In this document: positions 24,601 to 32,490 of the stretch, one piece after another
Layout of the letters: the number at the start of each line of letters is the position of its first letter
How positions within the stretch are numbered: position 1 is the stretch's first letter
Assembly (NCBI GenBank): GCA_004102805.1
Contig: SCEG01000037.1
Coordinates: forward strand, 1-32,601
Direction: 5' to 3'
DNA from: Muribaculaceae bacterium Isolate-002 (NCI)
GTDB lineage: Bacteria; Bacteroidota; Bacteroidia; Bacteroidales; Muribaculaceae
DNA length: 32,601 nucleotides
Program-made: the position numbers and the translations under genes
Notes under the pieces: model-generated
Told to the model about the DNA's origin: nothing
The model's database searches: none
Seen by the model: the letters and a program-made list of their open reading frames with translations, nothing else

Positions 24601-25365
24601 GAGCCGTCGAAGGCACGCTGTGCCATTATCCGCGAGAAGGGTGTCAACTCTGAGCGTGAGATGGCTTATTCGCTCTATATGGCCGGATTTGAGGTCAAGG
24701 ATGTGCACATGACCGACCTTATGTCGGGTCGCGAGACACTTGACGATGTAAATCTTATAGTTTTCTGTGGCGGATTTTCAAATTCCGACGTGCTCGGTTC
24801 GGCCAAAGGCTGGGCGGGAGGCTTCATGTGGAACGAGAAGGCCAAAGAGACACTGCGCAGATTTTACGAACGCGAAGATACGCTCTCGCTCGGTATATGC
24901 AACGGCTGTCAGCTGATGATAGAGCTCAATCTCATCAACCCTGAGCATGAGAAGCCGACCCGCATGGAGCACAATATATCGCATAAGTTTGAATCGCAGT
25001 TCCTCGGCGTCAAGATACCGCAGAACAATTCTGTGATGATGGGTTCGCTTTCGGGCATGAAGCTCGGTATATGGGCCGCCCACGGCGAAGGCAAGTTCAA
25101 CCTGCCGATGCCGTTGAGCGAATATAATGTCGTGGCGCAATACAACTATGCGGCATATCCGGCCAATCCCAACGGTTCGCGTGGCGCTGTGGCAGGCATA
25201 GCCTCGAAAGACGGCCGTCATCTGGCCATGATGCCTCACCCCGAGCGCGCGATGTTCCCGTGGCAGTGCGGATATTATCCCGCCAACCGCCGCAACGATG
25301 AGGTCACTCCGTGGATCGAAATGTTTGTCAATGCCCGTAAGTGGATACTTGACAGAGTAAAATAA
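21667..25365 (+). CDS. purL: Phosphoribosylformylglycinamidine synthase (single-chain)
   Basis: The fourth step of purine synthesis: converts FGAR, glutamine and ATP to FGAM. At 1232 residues this is the large single-chain type that fuses PurS-like, PurL and PurQ parts. Seen in order: an N-terminal PurS-like domain, EMITPWSTNAVEITQNMGL, the FGAM synthase signature SQVNSEHCRHKIFNG, the ATP/substrate loop AATGTGGEIRDR, and the repeated AIRS-like domains (IHDHGAGG, AHDVSAGGLV). The C-terminal class I glutaminase has nucleophile Cys1078 in GICNGCQ and the His-Glu pair in MMPHPERAM. The MVIFF start at 21667 fits the family. A terminator separates it from the PurF-like gene. Confidence 0.98.
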   Translation: MVIFFKKGTGLIYGIETDHRFNEQEIERLTWLLSGAKPLSSTSVKGVYRGPRKEMITPWSTNAVEITQNMGLSGITRIEQFVRTEPDADYDRMLYRIYDGINSRVFDTDRKPEEVVHITDIREYNKAEGLALSPDEEQYLDDLSKKLGRNLTDSEVFGFSQVNSEHCRHKIFNGTFVIDGEEKPLSLFKLIKKTSQENKNSLVSAYKDNVAFVKGPKVEQFSPLHPDRPDYFGVKDIETVISLKAETHNFPTTVEPFNGAATGTGGEIRDRLGGGKASLPIAGTAVYMTSYPRLSPEHRYELMLNPRVWLYQTPADILIKASNGASDFGNKFGQPLICGSLLTFEHEEEGRFYAYDKVIMLAGGVGFAAKKDALKGVPGAGEKVVVMGGDNYRIGMGGGAVSSVETGQYANAIELNAVQRANPEMQKRVANVIRALAEDDVNPIISIHDHGAGGHLNALSELVEATGGHIDLDALPVGDKTLSAKEIVGNESQERMGFVINAKDIPYVERIAQRERAPLYVVGETTDDDRFVFEDKEGNRPIDLAMEDMFGNSPKTVMRDNTVNRTYAAADTDESHIDEYLRGVLSLEAVACKDWLTNKVDRSVTGKVARQQCQGEIQLPLSDCGVVALDYNGHAGIATSIGHAPQVALADSAKGSVMAVAESLTNIAGANLAKGLKSVSLSANWMWPCKNEGEDAALYRAVEACSDFACALGINIPTGKDSLSMTQKYGENKVFSPGTVIISAAGEVADVRRTLSPVLSPRVSTLYYIDFSSDALRLGGSALYQSLNKVGSDAPTVADAAKFAAAFEAMQKLVKQRKLLAAHDVSAGGLVTTLLEMTFANTTGGVFFHTTGFKMYGEEDLVKILFAENPAMVIQVDDRKKASVEKILDDVGVKYFPIGYPTDERTVMIEHGEKELLLGIDYLRDVWFETSYLLDRLQSGAECAAMRFENYKKQPIRYRIPASFKGTVDALGLDRRHKEPSKARCAIIREKGVNSEREMAYSLYMAGFEVKDVHMTDLMSGRETLDDVNLIVFCGGFSNSDVLGSAKGWAGGFMWNEKAKETLRRFYEREDTLSLGICNGCQLMIELNLINPEHEKPTRMEHNISHKFESQFLGVKIPQNNSVMMGSLSGMKLGIWAAHGEGKFNLPMPLSEYNVVAQYNYAAYPANPNGSRGAVAGIASKDGRHLAMMPHPERAMFPWQCGYYPANRRNDEVTPWIEMFVNARKWILDRVK

Positions 25366-25374
25366 CATAATGAA

Positions 25375-25425
25375 ATTGACGCGGGTGGATGCATCGCAGA
25401 TGTTCCGCTCGCGTTCAATTTTTTT
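25375..25425 (+). terminator. purL terminator
   Basis: Imperfect stem of about 14 bp (25375-25388 with 25405-25419, one bulge and some G-U pairs) followed by seven T. It overlaps the artificial upstream extension of the next open frame, supporting the later PurF start. Confidence 0.75.
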
Positions 25426-25505
25426 ACAGAAATAACAGTTTACCGATAGATACATTCATGGCCTTTCAGGGCTGTGGCACATCATTAAAAATTAAAAGAA
25501 AGATT

Positions 25506-26921
25506 ATGGGAGGATTTTTCGGCGTAGCCAAAAAGAAAGCATGCGTCAACGATCTGTTTTACGGAGTGGACTACAATTCCCACATGGGAACCAAGCGTGC
25601 CGGTATCGTGACTGTGTCACGCGAAGGGATTTTCACGCGTTCGATCCACAATATCGAGAATTCGTATTTCCGTACGAAGTTTGAGAGCGACCTCGACACA
25701 TTTTCGGGCGACAGCGGGGTAGGAGTCATTTCCGACACCGACGCACAGCCTATTATCATCAACTGCCGTCTCGGCAAATTTGCCATCGTCACCGTGGCCC
25801 GCATCAACAATGTCGTCGAGCTTGAGCATGAGCTGCTTCTCGACGGACAGCATTTCTGCGAGCACAGCTACGACATCGTAAATCCGACAGAAGTAGTGGC
25901 AACGCTTATTTCCCAGGGCAAGGATATCGTTGACGGCATCAATAATGTATATCGCCGCGTCAAGGGCTCATGCTCGATGTTGCTGCTGTTTGACAACGGC
26001 GATGTGGTGGCGGCTCGCGACAAGCTCGGCCGCACGCCCGTGATACTTGGCCGTCACATCGACGGAGAGGCGCGTGCCGTGACGTCAGAGACATGCGCGT
26101 TCCCCAATCTCGGATTTGAAATCGACCACAACCTCGGTCCGGGTGAAATAGTGCGGTTTAACGCCGAAGGATATACCGTGCTGCAGCAGCCGCTCGACAA
26201 GATGCAGATATGCGCGTTTCTGTGGACATACTACGGTTATCCGGCATGTGAATACGAACACCGCAATGTCGACGAGATGCGCTATACGCTCGGACTTGAC
26301 ATGGGTCAGCGCGACGATACGGATGTAGACTTCGTAAGTCCCGTGCCCGATTCGGGCATTGGCATGGCGCTTGGCTATGCACAGGGAAAGGGAGTGCCTT
26401 ACCTCCGTGGCATTGTGAAATATACACCCACGTGGCCGCGCTCGTTCACCCCGAGCACCCAGGAGCGCCGCGAGCTGGTGGCGAAGATGAAGCTGATAGC
26501 CAACCGTTCGCTTCTGAAAGGTAAAAAAGTGGCATTCTGCGACGACTCTATCGTGCGCGGCACCCAGCTGCGCGACAACGTGAGCGATATCCGCGAGGCG
26601 GGAGCAGAGGCTGTGCATGTGCGCATATCGTGTCCGCCGCTCATATTCCCCTGCACGTTTATCAATTTCACAAACTCGAAGAGCGAGATGGAACTTATAA
26701 CACGTCGTGTCATCGCCGATCTGGAGGGAGACCACAACGCAAATCTCGACAAATATGCCGACCACACCACGCCCGAATATGCGGCAATGGTCGAGCAGAT
26801 ACGTCAGCGTCTCGGCCTCGACTCGCTGAAATTCAATACTGTAGACGATATCGTCAACGCGATAGGCCTGCCTAAGGAGCGCGTCTGCACCCACTGTTTC
26901 GACGGATCAAGCTATTATTGA
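25506..26921 (+). CDS. Amidophosphoribosyltransferase-like protein with degenerate glutaminase
   Basis: A PurF homologue of 471 residues. True PurF makes phosphoribosylamine from PRPP and glutamine, the first step of purine synthesis. The C-terminal phosphoribosyltransferase part is intact: FVSPVPDSGIGMALGYA, then the PRPP-binding motif FCDDSIVRGTQ (about 343-353), and a final CTHCFDGSSYY. The N-terminal glutaminase begins MGGFFGV where active PurF has CGIFGV, and HRGQE is replaced by HMGTK, so the nucleophile Cys and glutamine-binding residues are missing. The start at 25506 is preferred because this glycine-rich motif follows it at once and the upstream frame runs through a terminator. Bacteroidetes often carry such a paralogue beside a normal PurF. 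It may use ammonia, work with a partner, or have another role. Confidence 0.9.
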   Translation: MGGFFGVAKKKACVNDLFYGVDYNSHMGTKRAGIVTVSREGIFTRSIHNIENSYFRTKFESDLDTFSGDSGVGVISDTDAQPIIINCRLGKFAIVTVARINNVVELEHELLLDGQHFCEHSYDIVNPTEVVATLISQGKDIVDGINNVYRRVKGSCSMLLLFDNGDVVAARDKLGRTPVILGRHIDGEARAVTSETCAFPNLGFEIDHNLGPGEIVRFNAEGYTVLQQPLDKMQICAFLWTYYGYPACEYEHRNVDEMRYTLGLDMGQRDDTDVDFVSPVPDSGIGMALGYAQGKGVPYLRGIVKYTPTWPRSFTPSTQERRELVAKMKLIANRSLLKGKKVAFCDDSIVRGTQLRDNVSDIREAGAEAVHVRISCPPLIFPCTFINFTNSKSEMELITRRVIADLEGDHNANLDKYADHTTPEYAAMVEQIRQRLGLDSLKFNTVDDIVNAIGLPKERVCTHCFDGSSYY

Positions 26922-26941
26922 TAAAACAATGTATGACAAAT

Positions 26942-26986
26942 CAAATGGAGCCTCCGTTGCGCTGTGCCGTGCGGAGGCTCCATTTG
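26942..26986 (+). terminator. Terminator after the PurF-like gene
   Basis: A perfect 15-bp stem (26942-26956 with 26972-26986) and 15-base loop, 20 bp after the stop codon. There is no strong T-run; the stem's own AAAT/ATTT end supplies few T. Confidence 0.8.
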
Positions 26987-27034
26987 TGTCTATACGCCTG
27001 TTTCCGACAGATTGACCGTTAAAACTGAAATTTA

Positions 27035-27063
27035 AGACAATTTGTCAGACAATTCAGACAATT
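27035..27063 (+). promoter_or_regulatory. Triple AGACAATT direct repeat upstream of etfB
   Basis: AGACAATT occurs at 27035-27042, 27047-27054 and 27056-27063 (spacings 12 and 9 bp), just upstream of the -33 box. GACAATTTGTC at the first copy is nearly palindromic. Placement is that of an activator or repressor site. Confidence 0.5.
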
Positions 27064-27076
27064 TGCGGCAAAGTTT

Positions 27077-27107
27077 TTTGATAAGTTGTAAAAATAAATT
27101 ATCTTTG
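27077..27107 (+). promoter_or_regulatory. etfB operon promoter
   Basis: TTTG (27077-27080), 19-bp spacer, TATCTTTG (27100-27107): a full match to the Bacteroidetes housekeeping promoter. Confidence 0.85.
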
Positions 27108-27235
27108 TAATCTTGAAAATGAAGTGGTTAAGCCGATTATGCAGTCTAAATGTTTGGAATTCAGAGTGTAATCGTGCCGACGCTTTATTCGTGGCAATGA
27201 GAAATAGTAATTTTAAATCATAAAAAGGAAAGATT

Positions 27236-28108
27236 ATGAGTTTAAACATCATTGTGCTGGCCAAGCAGGTACCCGATACCCGCAATGTCGGCAAAGATGC
27301 GATGAAAGAAGATGGCACAATCAACCGTGCAGCGCTTCCCGCCATCTTCAATCCCGAGGACCTGAACGCTCTTGAGCAGGCACTCCGTCTCAAGGACGCC
27401 AATCCCGGATCGACCGTAACGCTGCTTACCATGGGACTTCCGCGCGCCTCGGAAATCATACGTGAGGCTATGTTTCGCGGAGCTGACGGCGGCATCGTGC
27501 TGACCGACAGAGTGCTCGGCGGTGCCGACACCCTCGCTACCTCTTATTCGCTTGCGCAGGCTGTAAAGAAATTCGGCAATTATGACATCATACTTGGCGG
27601 ACGTCAGGCCATCGACGGCGACACAGCGCAGGTAGGCCCGCAGATTGCAGAAAAATTAGGTATACCCCAGATCACCTACGCTGAAGATATTCTCGAGCTC
27701 AAGGACGGATACGTGATTGTCAAGCGTCGTCTTGAAAACGGTGTCGAGACCGTCAAGGCTCCTCTTCCCTGCGTAGTGACAGTGACCGGCTCGGCTGACG
27801 CTTGCCGTCCGCGCAACGCAAAGCGCGTGATGAAATTCAAGCGCGCCGTTTCTCCCACAGAGAAAGCAAAGCTCACCCCCGAGCAGCAGGCGATTGTAGA
27901 TGCCCGCGAAGGCCTCAACCTCCAGGAGTGGAGCGCAGCCTACGTCGAGGCAGATCCCGCTCAGATCGGTCTCCCCGGCTCGCCCACCAAAGTGAAGGCA
28001 ATCGAAAACGTGGTGTTCACCGCCAAAGAGAGCCTCTGTCTTGAGGACAACGACGAGCAAATCGAAAACCTCGTTAAAGAGCTTATAGCTAATCATACTA
28101 TCGGCTGA
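27236..28108 (+). CDS. etfB: Electron transfer flavoprotein beta subunit
   Basis: The beta subunit of the soluble flavoprotein that carries electrons from or to acyl-CoA dehydrogenases; 290 residues. Seen: LAKQVPDTRNV at the start, NPEDLNALEQALRLKD, TMGLPRASEIIREAMFRGADGGIVL, and the nucleotide-binding DGDTAQVGPQIAEKLGIPQ. In anaerobes some EtfBA pairs hold a second FAD and bifurcate electrons between NAD, ferredoxin and the acyl-CoA; whether this one does is not settled by eye. First gene of a three-gene operon, with only 29 bp to etfA. Confidence 0.96.
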   Translation: MSLNIIVLAKQVPDTRNVGKDAMKEDGTINRAALPAIFNPEDLNALEQALRLKDANPGSTVTLLTMGLPRASEIIREAMFRGADGGIVLTDRVLGGADTLATSYSLAQAVKKFGNYDIILGGRQAIDGDTAQVGPQIAEKLGIPQITYAEDILELKDGYVIVKRRLENGVETVKAPLPCVVTVTGSADACRPRNAKRVMKFKRAVSPTEKAKLTPEQQAIVDAREGLNLQEWSAAYVEADPAQIGLPGSPTKVKAIENVVFTAKESLCLEDNDEQIENLVKELIANHTIG

Positions 28109-28137
28109 TAAAGGCCGTCTCAATCAATTTTAAGAAA

Positions 28138-29166
28138 ATGGCAGACAACAATAATCTTATCGTATATTGCGAATATGAAGATGGCAAAATAGCCGACGTG
28201 AGCCTCGAACTGCTCACCAAAGGCCGTCATCTCGCCGACCGTCTGGGCGTGAAGCTTGAAGCTCTTGTCATCGGCGACAACCTCAAGGATGTGGAAAAGC
28301 AGGTAGAGCCCTACGGCGCCGACGTAGTCTACAAAGTTGAGGACGCACGTCTCTATCCCTACACCTCAAATCCGCATTCGGCAGTGCTGATCAACCTCTT
28401 CAAGGAAATCAAGCCCCAGATATGCCTCATGGGCGCCACCTGCATCGGCCGTGACCTCGGCCCCCGCGTGTCGTCATCGCTCCACAGCGGTCTGACCGCC
28501 GACTGTACGTCACTCGAAATCGGCGACCACAAAGATCCCAAGACAGGCAAGGAATATACCGACCTGCTCTATCAGATCCGTCCGGCATTCGGAGGCAACA
28601 TCGTGGCTACGATTGTCAATCCCGACTGTCGTCCGCAGATGGCAACCGTGCGTGAGGGCGTGATGAAAAAAGAGATCTACAACCCCGACCACAAGGCTCA
28701 GGTAATCGATCTTGACGCAAAAAAATATGTATCCGACAGTGATTTCGTGGTTGAGATCATCGACCGTCACATCGAGAAGTCAAAAATCAATATCAAGAAT
28801 TCTCCCATCATCGTTGCCGGCGGCTATGGCGTAGGCTCAAAGGAGAATTTCGACCTGCTTTACGAACTCGCCAACACTCTCGGAGCAGAGGTAGGCGCTT
28901 CGCGTGCGGCCGTCGATGCCGGATATTGCGAGCATGAGCGCCAGATCGGCCAGACCGGTGTGACAGTGCGTCCGAAGCTTTATATCGCCTGCGGTATCTC
29001 CGGACAGATACAGCATATCGCCGGCATGCAGGAGAGCTCGATCATCATTTCGGTCAACAACGACCCCAATGCCCCCATCAACACTATCGCCGACTACGTA
29101 ATCACCGGCAATATCGAAGATGTGCTCCCCAAACTGATTAAATATTATAAGAAAAACTCGAAATAA
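28138..29166 (+). CDS. etfA: Electron transfer flavoprotein alpha subunit
   Basis: Partner of EtfB, 342 residues, carrying the FAD in its C-terminal domain. That domain is clear: GASRAAVDAGYCEHERQIGQTG (shortened here: SRAAVDAGY...QIGQTG), then LYIACGISGQIQH and the ending DPNAPINTIADYVITG. The N-terminal half is the usual alpha/beta domain. No extra N-terminal ferredoxin domain is present, unlike in some clostridial EtfA. Nine bases separate it from the dehydrogenase gene. Confidence 0.96.
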   Translation: MADNNNLIVYCEYEDGKIADVSLELLTKGRHLADRLGVKLEALVIGDNLKDVEKQVEPYGADVVYKVEDARLYPYTSNPHSAVLINLFKEIKPQICLMGATCIGRDLGPRVSSSLHSGLTADCTSLEIGDHKDPKTGKEYTDLLYQIRPAFGGNIVATIVNPDCRPQMATVREGVMKKEIYNPDHKAQVIDLDAKKYVSDSDFVVEIIDRHIEKSKINIKNSPIIVAGGYGVGSKENFDLLYELANTLGAEVGASRAAVDAGYCEHERQIGQTGVTVRPKLYIACGISGQIQHIAGMQESSIIISVNNDPNAPINTIADYVITGNIEDVLPKLIKYYKKNSK

Positions 29167-29175
29167 CAGCTCGAT

Positions 29176-30882
29176 ATGGCTAATTTTTATACAGATAACC
29201 CCGATTTAAAGCAGCATCTTTCTCACCCGTTGATGAAGAAGATTGTCGAGCTCAAAGAGCGCGGCTATGCTGATGCAGAAGTATATGACGACGCTCCTCT
29301 GGATTTCGAGGACGCCATGGACAACTATGACAAGGTGCTCGAGATTGTCGGTGACCTTTGCGGCGAGATAATCGCAGGCAACGCCGAGGATGTCGACCAT
29401 CAGGGTCCGCGCGTTGAAAACGGACGCGTGATATATGCCGACAAGACGGCCGAAAACCTTGAGGCATGCCGCAAGGCCGGTCTGATGGGCATGTCGATGC
29501 CCCGTCGTCTGGGCGGTCTCAACTTCCCCATCACCCCCTACATCATGGCCGCCGATATCGTGAGCCGTGCCGACACCGGTTTTGAAAACCTCTGGGGTCT
29601 TCAGGACTGCGCCGAGACTATCTATGAATTTGCCGACGAAGACCAGAAACAGCGCTACATACCCCGCGTATGCCAGGGCGAGACAATGTCGATGGACCTT
29701 ACCGAGCCCGATGCCGGTTCCGACCTCCAGTCGGTCATGCTCAAGGCCACTCAGAAAGAGGACGGCTCCTGGGTGCTCAACGGCGTGAAACGCTTCATCA
29801 CCAACGGTGACTCCGATATCCACCTCGTGCTCGCACGCTCTGAGGACGGCACCAAAGACGGTCGCGGTCTCTCTATGTTCATCTACGACAAGCGCAACGG
29901 CGGAGTGACCGTGCGTCGCATCGAAAACAAGATGGGTATCAAGGGCTCTCCCACATGTGAGCTCGTCTACAAAAACGCTCCCTGTGAGCTCTGCGGCTCT
30001 CGCCGTATGGGTCTCATCAAATATGTGATGGCTCTTATGAACGGCGCACGCCTCGGCATTGCCGCACAGTCAGTGGGTGTAAGCGAAATCGCTTACCGCG
30101 AGGCTCTCGGCTATGCAAAAGAGCGTATGCAGTTCGGCAAAGCCATCATCGAGTTCCCCGCAGTCTACGAGATGCTTGCCGTGATGAAGGCCAAGCTAGA
30201 CGCATCGCGCTGTCTCCTTTACGAGACTTCACGCTATGTTGACCTCTACAAGGCATACGAAGATATCGAGAAAGAGCGCAAGCTCACCCCCGAAGAGAAG
30301 GCAGAGCTCAAGCTCTACCGCAAATATGCCGACGCTTGCACCCCGCTTGCAAAAGGTCTTTCGAGCGAATACTGCAACCAGAACGCATACGACTGTATCC
30401 AGATACACGGCGGATCGGGCTTCATGAAAGATTACGCCTGCGAACGCGTTTACCGCGATGCCCGTATCACCTCAATCTATGAGGGTACGACCCAGCTTCA
30501 GGTTGTCGCAGCCATCCGCCACGTCACCACCGGCACTTACGTAGCCCTGATGGAAGAGTACGCCAAGATGGAAGTAAGCGAAAAGCTCACTCCCGTCAAG
30601 GATATGCTTGTAGGTCTCGTAGAGAAATATCAGGCAGCCATCGCCAAGGTAAACGAGGTCAACGACCCCGCTTTCACCGACTTCATGGCACGCCGCCTCG
30701 TGGAAATGGCCGGATTTATCATCATGTCATATCTCCTCATCACCGACGCCACCCGCTATAACAGCGAATCGATGACAAAGAGCGCCATCGTCTACGGCAA
30801 TATGGTACGTGCGGAGGTCGAAAAGCATGCAGAGTTCATCGCAAACTTCTGCCCCTGTCAGCTCGACGTTTACAAAGCGTAA
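29176..30882 (+). CDS. Acyl-CoA dehydrogenase
   Basis: An FAD enzyme that oxidises acyl-CoA (or reduces enoyl-CoA), passing electrons through EtfBA; 568 residues, longer than the common 380-residue type because of N- and C-terminal additions, as in the long acyl-CoA dehydrogenases of Bacteroidetes. Seen: MDLTEPDAGSDLQ, KRFITNGD, ENKMGIKGSPTCEL, ARLGIAAQSVGVSEIA, RMQFGKAI, QIHGGSGFMKDY, and SIYEGTTQLQ with the Glu position used as the catalytic base in many family members. The extra C-terminal helical part ends in ANFCPCQLDVYKA. Chain length and direction of the reaction cannot be told; in an anaerobe reduction of enoyl-CoA is possible. Confidence 0.95.
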   Translation: MANFYTDNPDLKQHLSHPLMKKIVELKERGYADAEVYDDAPLDFEDAMDNYDKVLEIVGDLCGEIIAGNAEDVDHQGPRVENGRVIYADKTAENLEACRKAGLMGMSMPRRLGGLNFPITPYIMAADIVSRADTGFENLWGLQDCAETIYEFADEDQKQRYIPRVCQGETMSMDLTEPDAGSDLQSVMLKATQKEDGSWVLNGVKRFITNGDSDIHLVLARSEDGTKDGRGLSMFIYDKRNGGVTVRRIENKMGIKGSPTCELVYKNAPCELCGSRRMGLIKYVMALMNGARLGIAAQSVGVSEIAYREALGYAKERMQFGKAIIEFPAVYEMLAVMKAKLDASRCLLYETSRYVDLYKAYEDIEKERKLTPEEKAELKLYRKYADACTPLAKGLSSEYCNQNAYDCIQIHGGSGFMKDYACERVYRDARITSIYEGTTQLQVVAAIRHVTTGTYVALMEEYAKMEVSEKLTPVKDMLVGLVEKYQAAIAKVNEVNDPAFTDFMARRLVEMAGFIIMSYLLITDATRYNSESMTKSAIVYGNMVRAEVEKHAEFIANFCPCQLDVYKA

Positions 30883-30912
30883 ACAAATGCCGTAAGGCAT
30901 CAATCATATTTT

Positions 30913-30952
30913 GATGTCGGGAAAATGTTGGAATGTTTTCCCGACATCTTTT
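30913..30952 (+). terminator. Terminator of the etf-acyl-CoA dehydrogenase operon
   Basis: A perfect 13-bp stem (30913-30925 with 30936-30948), 10-base loop and four T. Confidence 0.92.
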
Positions 30953-31032
30953 GTATAAGTATATAAGCACACCCTTTATCGGCAATATGAGGCTATTGCC
31001 TGCATTGCCTGTGAAATCAACCTTAAGGAATT

Positions 31033-31545
31033 ATGAAAAAAATATTATTGTCAATAGCAGTCGCGTCAATGACGTTATTGACCGGCTGTGACCTTATCGG
31101 CAAAAAGTCAGACGACAAAGGCGCAGAGAAAACCGAGCAGACACCGGGCCACGACTACACCGAGCCCGGCCGATCAGAGCCCGATGAACAGGAAATCCCC
31201 GTCCCCGACAACAGTAAAGCCGAAAAAATAATCGCAAAATACAATCATGGACCCGCAATCAACAACATTGATTATGCAGATGCATTGGAATATGCGGAAA
31301 TTTACTTATCTTTGACAGCCGGATATATTGCTGACGCAGCTGCCGGCGACAACGCACAGCGCGAAGCGGCCGAAAACGACATTCATCTGATTGACAGCAA
31401 ATATCCCTATAATGCCGAACTAATACAGATTCTTTATCAGGCCTCGGCGCTTGACAAGACCGAAGGTGGGCTTGTGCCGATGAACGATGACAACCGCGCG
31501 CGTTTCGAAGCACTCGTCAACAGTTATGACAATATAGCGCGATAG
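31033..31545 (+). CDS. Lipoprotein of unknown function (tandem family, member 1)
   Basis: A 170-residue lipoprotein (lipobox LTGC, Cys19). After a charged Pro/Glu-rich linker (about 25-65) comes a helical domain with KIIAKYN...IDYADALEYAEIYLSL. That pattern resembles the domain of the next gene (KILDKS...ADYSVLLDYVEGAF), so the two look like diverged duplicates. No named family recognised. Probably an envelope protein; function unknown. Confidence 0.85.
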   Translation: MKKILLSIAVASMTLLTGCDLIGKKSDDKGAEKTEQTPGHDYTEPGRSEPDEQEIPVPDNSKAEKIIAKYNHGPAINNIDYADALEYAEIYLSLTAGYIADAAAGDNAQREAAENDIHLIDSKYPYNAELIQILYQASALDKTEGGLVPMNDDNRARFEALVNSYDNIAR

Positions 31546-31602
31546 TCATTAAGATAAGCATAACAATGAAAATTATTATTAACCAATTAAAATTACAACC
31601 AA

Positions 31603-32010
31603 ATGAAAAAATTATTTTCAACCCTGTTCGCTTTTGCGATGATCATGTCACTGACTGCTCTTGCATCTTGCAGCAAAAAAGAAGGCGAAGGCAAAAATGT
31701 ACCGACTTCGTCAGAAGTAGCCAAAATACTTGACAAAAGCGACCTGACCAATGCCGACTACAGTGTACTGCTGGACTATGTCGAAGGTGCTTTTGACGAG
31801 ATGCTTCCCCTGATGGAAGAGGCCCAGAAAGCAGGTGAGAGCGGCGATTTTGACAAGGCGGAAGAAATCGCCAAAAAAGCTGAAGCCATCGAAAAGAAGT
31901 ATGACATGATGAATAAGGTTATCCCTGTAGTCGAAAACGCTTCTGACGAGCAGCTTGGCGAAAAAGGCAAAAATCTCATGGAGAAAATGCAGGCATCCGG
32001 CGCAATCTAA
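31603..32010 (+). CDS. Lipoprotein of unknown function (tandem family, member 2)
   Basis: A 135-residue lipoprotein (lipobox ALASC, Cys23). The mature part is mostly helical and charged: SEVAKILDKSDLTNADY, LLDYVEGAFDEMLPLMEEAQ, then a Lys/Glu-rich helix and a conserved-looking VVENASDEQLG. The pseudogene downstream has matching segments, so it is a recent relative. A hairpin terminator follows. Confidence 0.85.
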   Translation: MKKLFSTLFAFAMIMSLTALASCSKKEGEGKNVPTSSEVAKILDKSDLTNADYSVLLDYVEGAFDEMLPLMEEAQKAGESGDFDKAEEIAKKAEAIEKKYDMMNKVIPVVENASDEQLGEKGKNLMEKMQASGAI

Positions 32011-32030
32011 TGCCAAAACTCAAAAAATCT

Positions 32031-32067
32031 AATGGAATAAGCTCGGAATTGCGGGCTTATTCCATTT
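32031..32067 (+). terminator. Terminator after lipoprotein member 2
   Basis: AATGGAATAAGC (32031-32042) pairs with GCTTATTCCATT (32055-32066). Confidence 0.85.
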
Positions 32068-32106
32068 TGGAAACTCCGTAGCAACAATTTTCAAAATCTA
32101 TGGCAA

Positions 32107-32490
32107 ATGAAACGTATTTCTAAAATATTTTTTTCGTCATTGTATTGGTGACGCTTCCCGTGGCGACATCATGTTCCCACACAGTTTTAAATGAAACTGT
32201 CGCCGACATTATTGAAAAATATGAGTTAAAACGGCACTTTGTCAAAGAGTGATTACGGATTGCTTATCGACTATTCCAACGATGCCTTAGACGAGATCCT
32301 GCCGCTAAAACAAAAGGCGGACAATACCACAGATGGCAATCAATATGAACGTCTGATGGACCGTGCAGAAAGATTATTTGAAAAATACCAATATTGGAAA
32401 GAAGCTCTTGAAATTGTATCGGAAGCTACCGATTATGAACTCGGTCGTACAAATGTATCTGAGCGCGACATTTTAGAGGGTGTTTCATAA
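32107..32490 (+). pseudogene. Frameshifted lipoprotein gene (tandem family, member 3)
   Basis: The pieces of a third family member lie in two frames. ATG at 32107 starts MKRISKIFF in frame 1; after a run of seven T (32128-32134) the signal continues one base back, in another frame (VIVLVTLPVATSCS, a lipobox, then TVADIIEKYELK) until it must shift again near the A-run at 32228-32231 into the first frame, giving LSKSDYGLLIDYSNDALDEILPL and on to a stop at 32490. The middle frame reaches a TGA at 32250-32252. The second half resembles member 2 (DY.LL.DY..-A-DE-LPL; YELG/EQLG). Two indels in homopolymers could be real decay or assembly errors. Confidence 0.75.

Larger units (their letters stand above)
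26987..27235 (+). other. etf operon control region
   Basis: About 250 bp with three AGACAATT boxes (27035, 27047, 27056), then the promoter, then a 5' UTR of about 120 nt without obvious structure. No gene. Confidence 0.6.

Noticed and set aside
25389..25505. Upstream extension of the PurF-like frame
   Set aside because: It lies within the purL terminator and has no homology to PurF N-termini; the ATG at 25506 is followed at once by the conserved GGFFGV.
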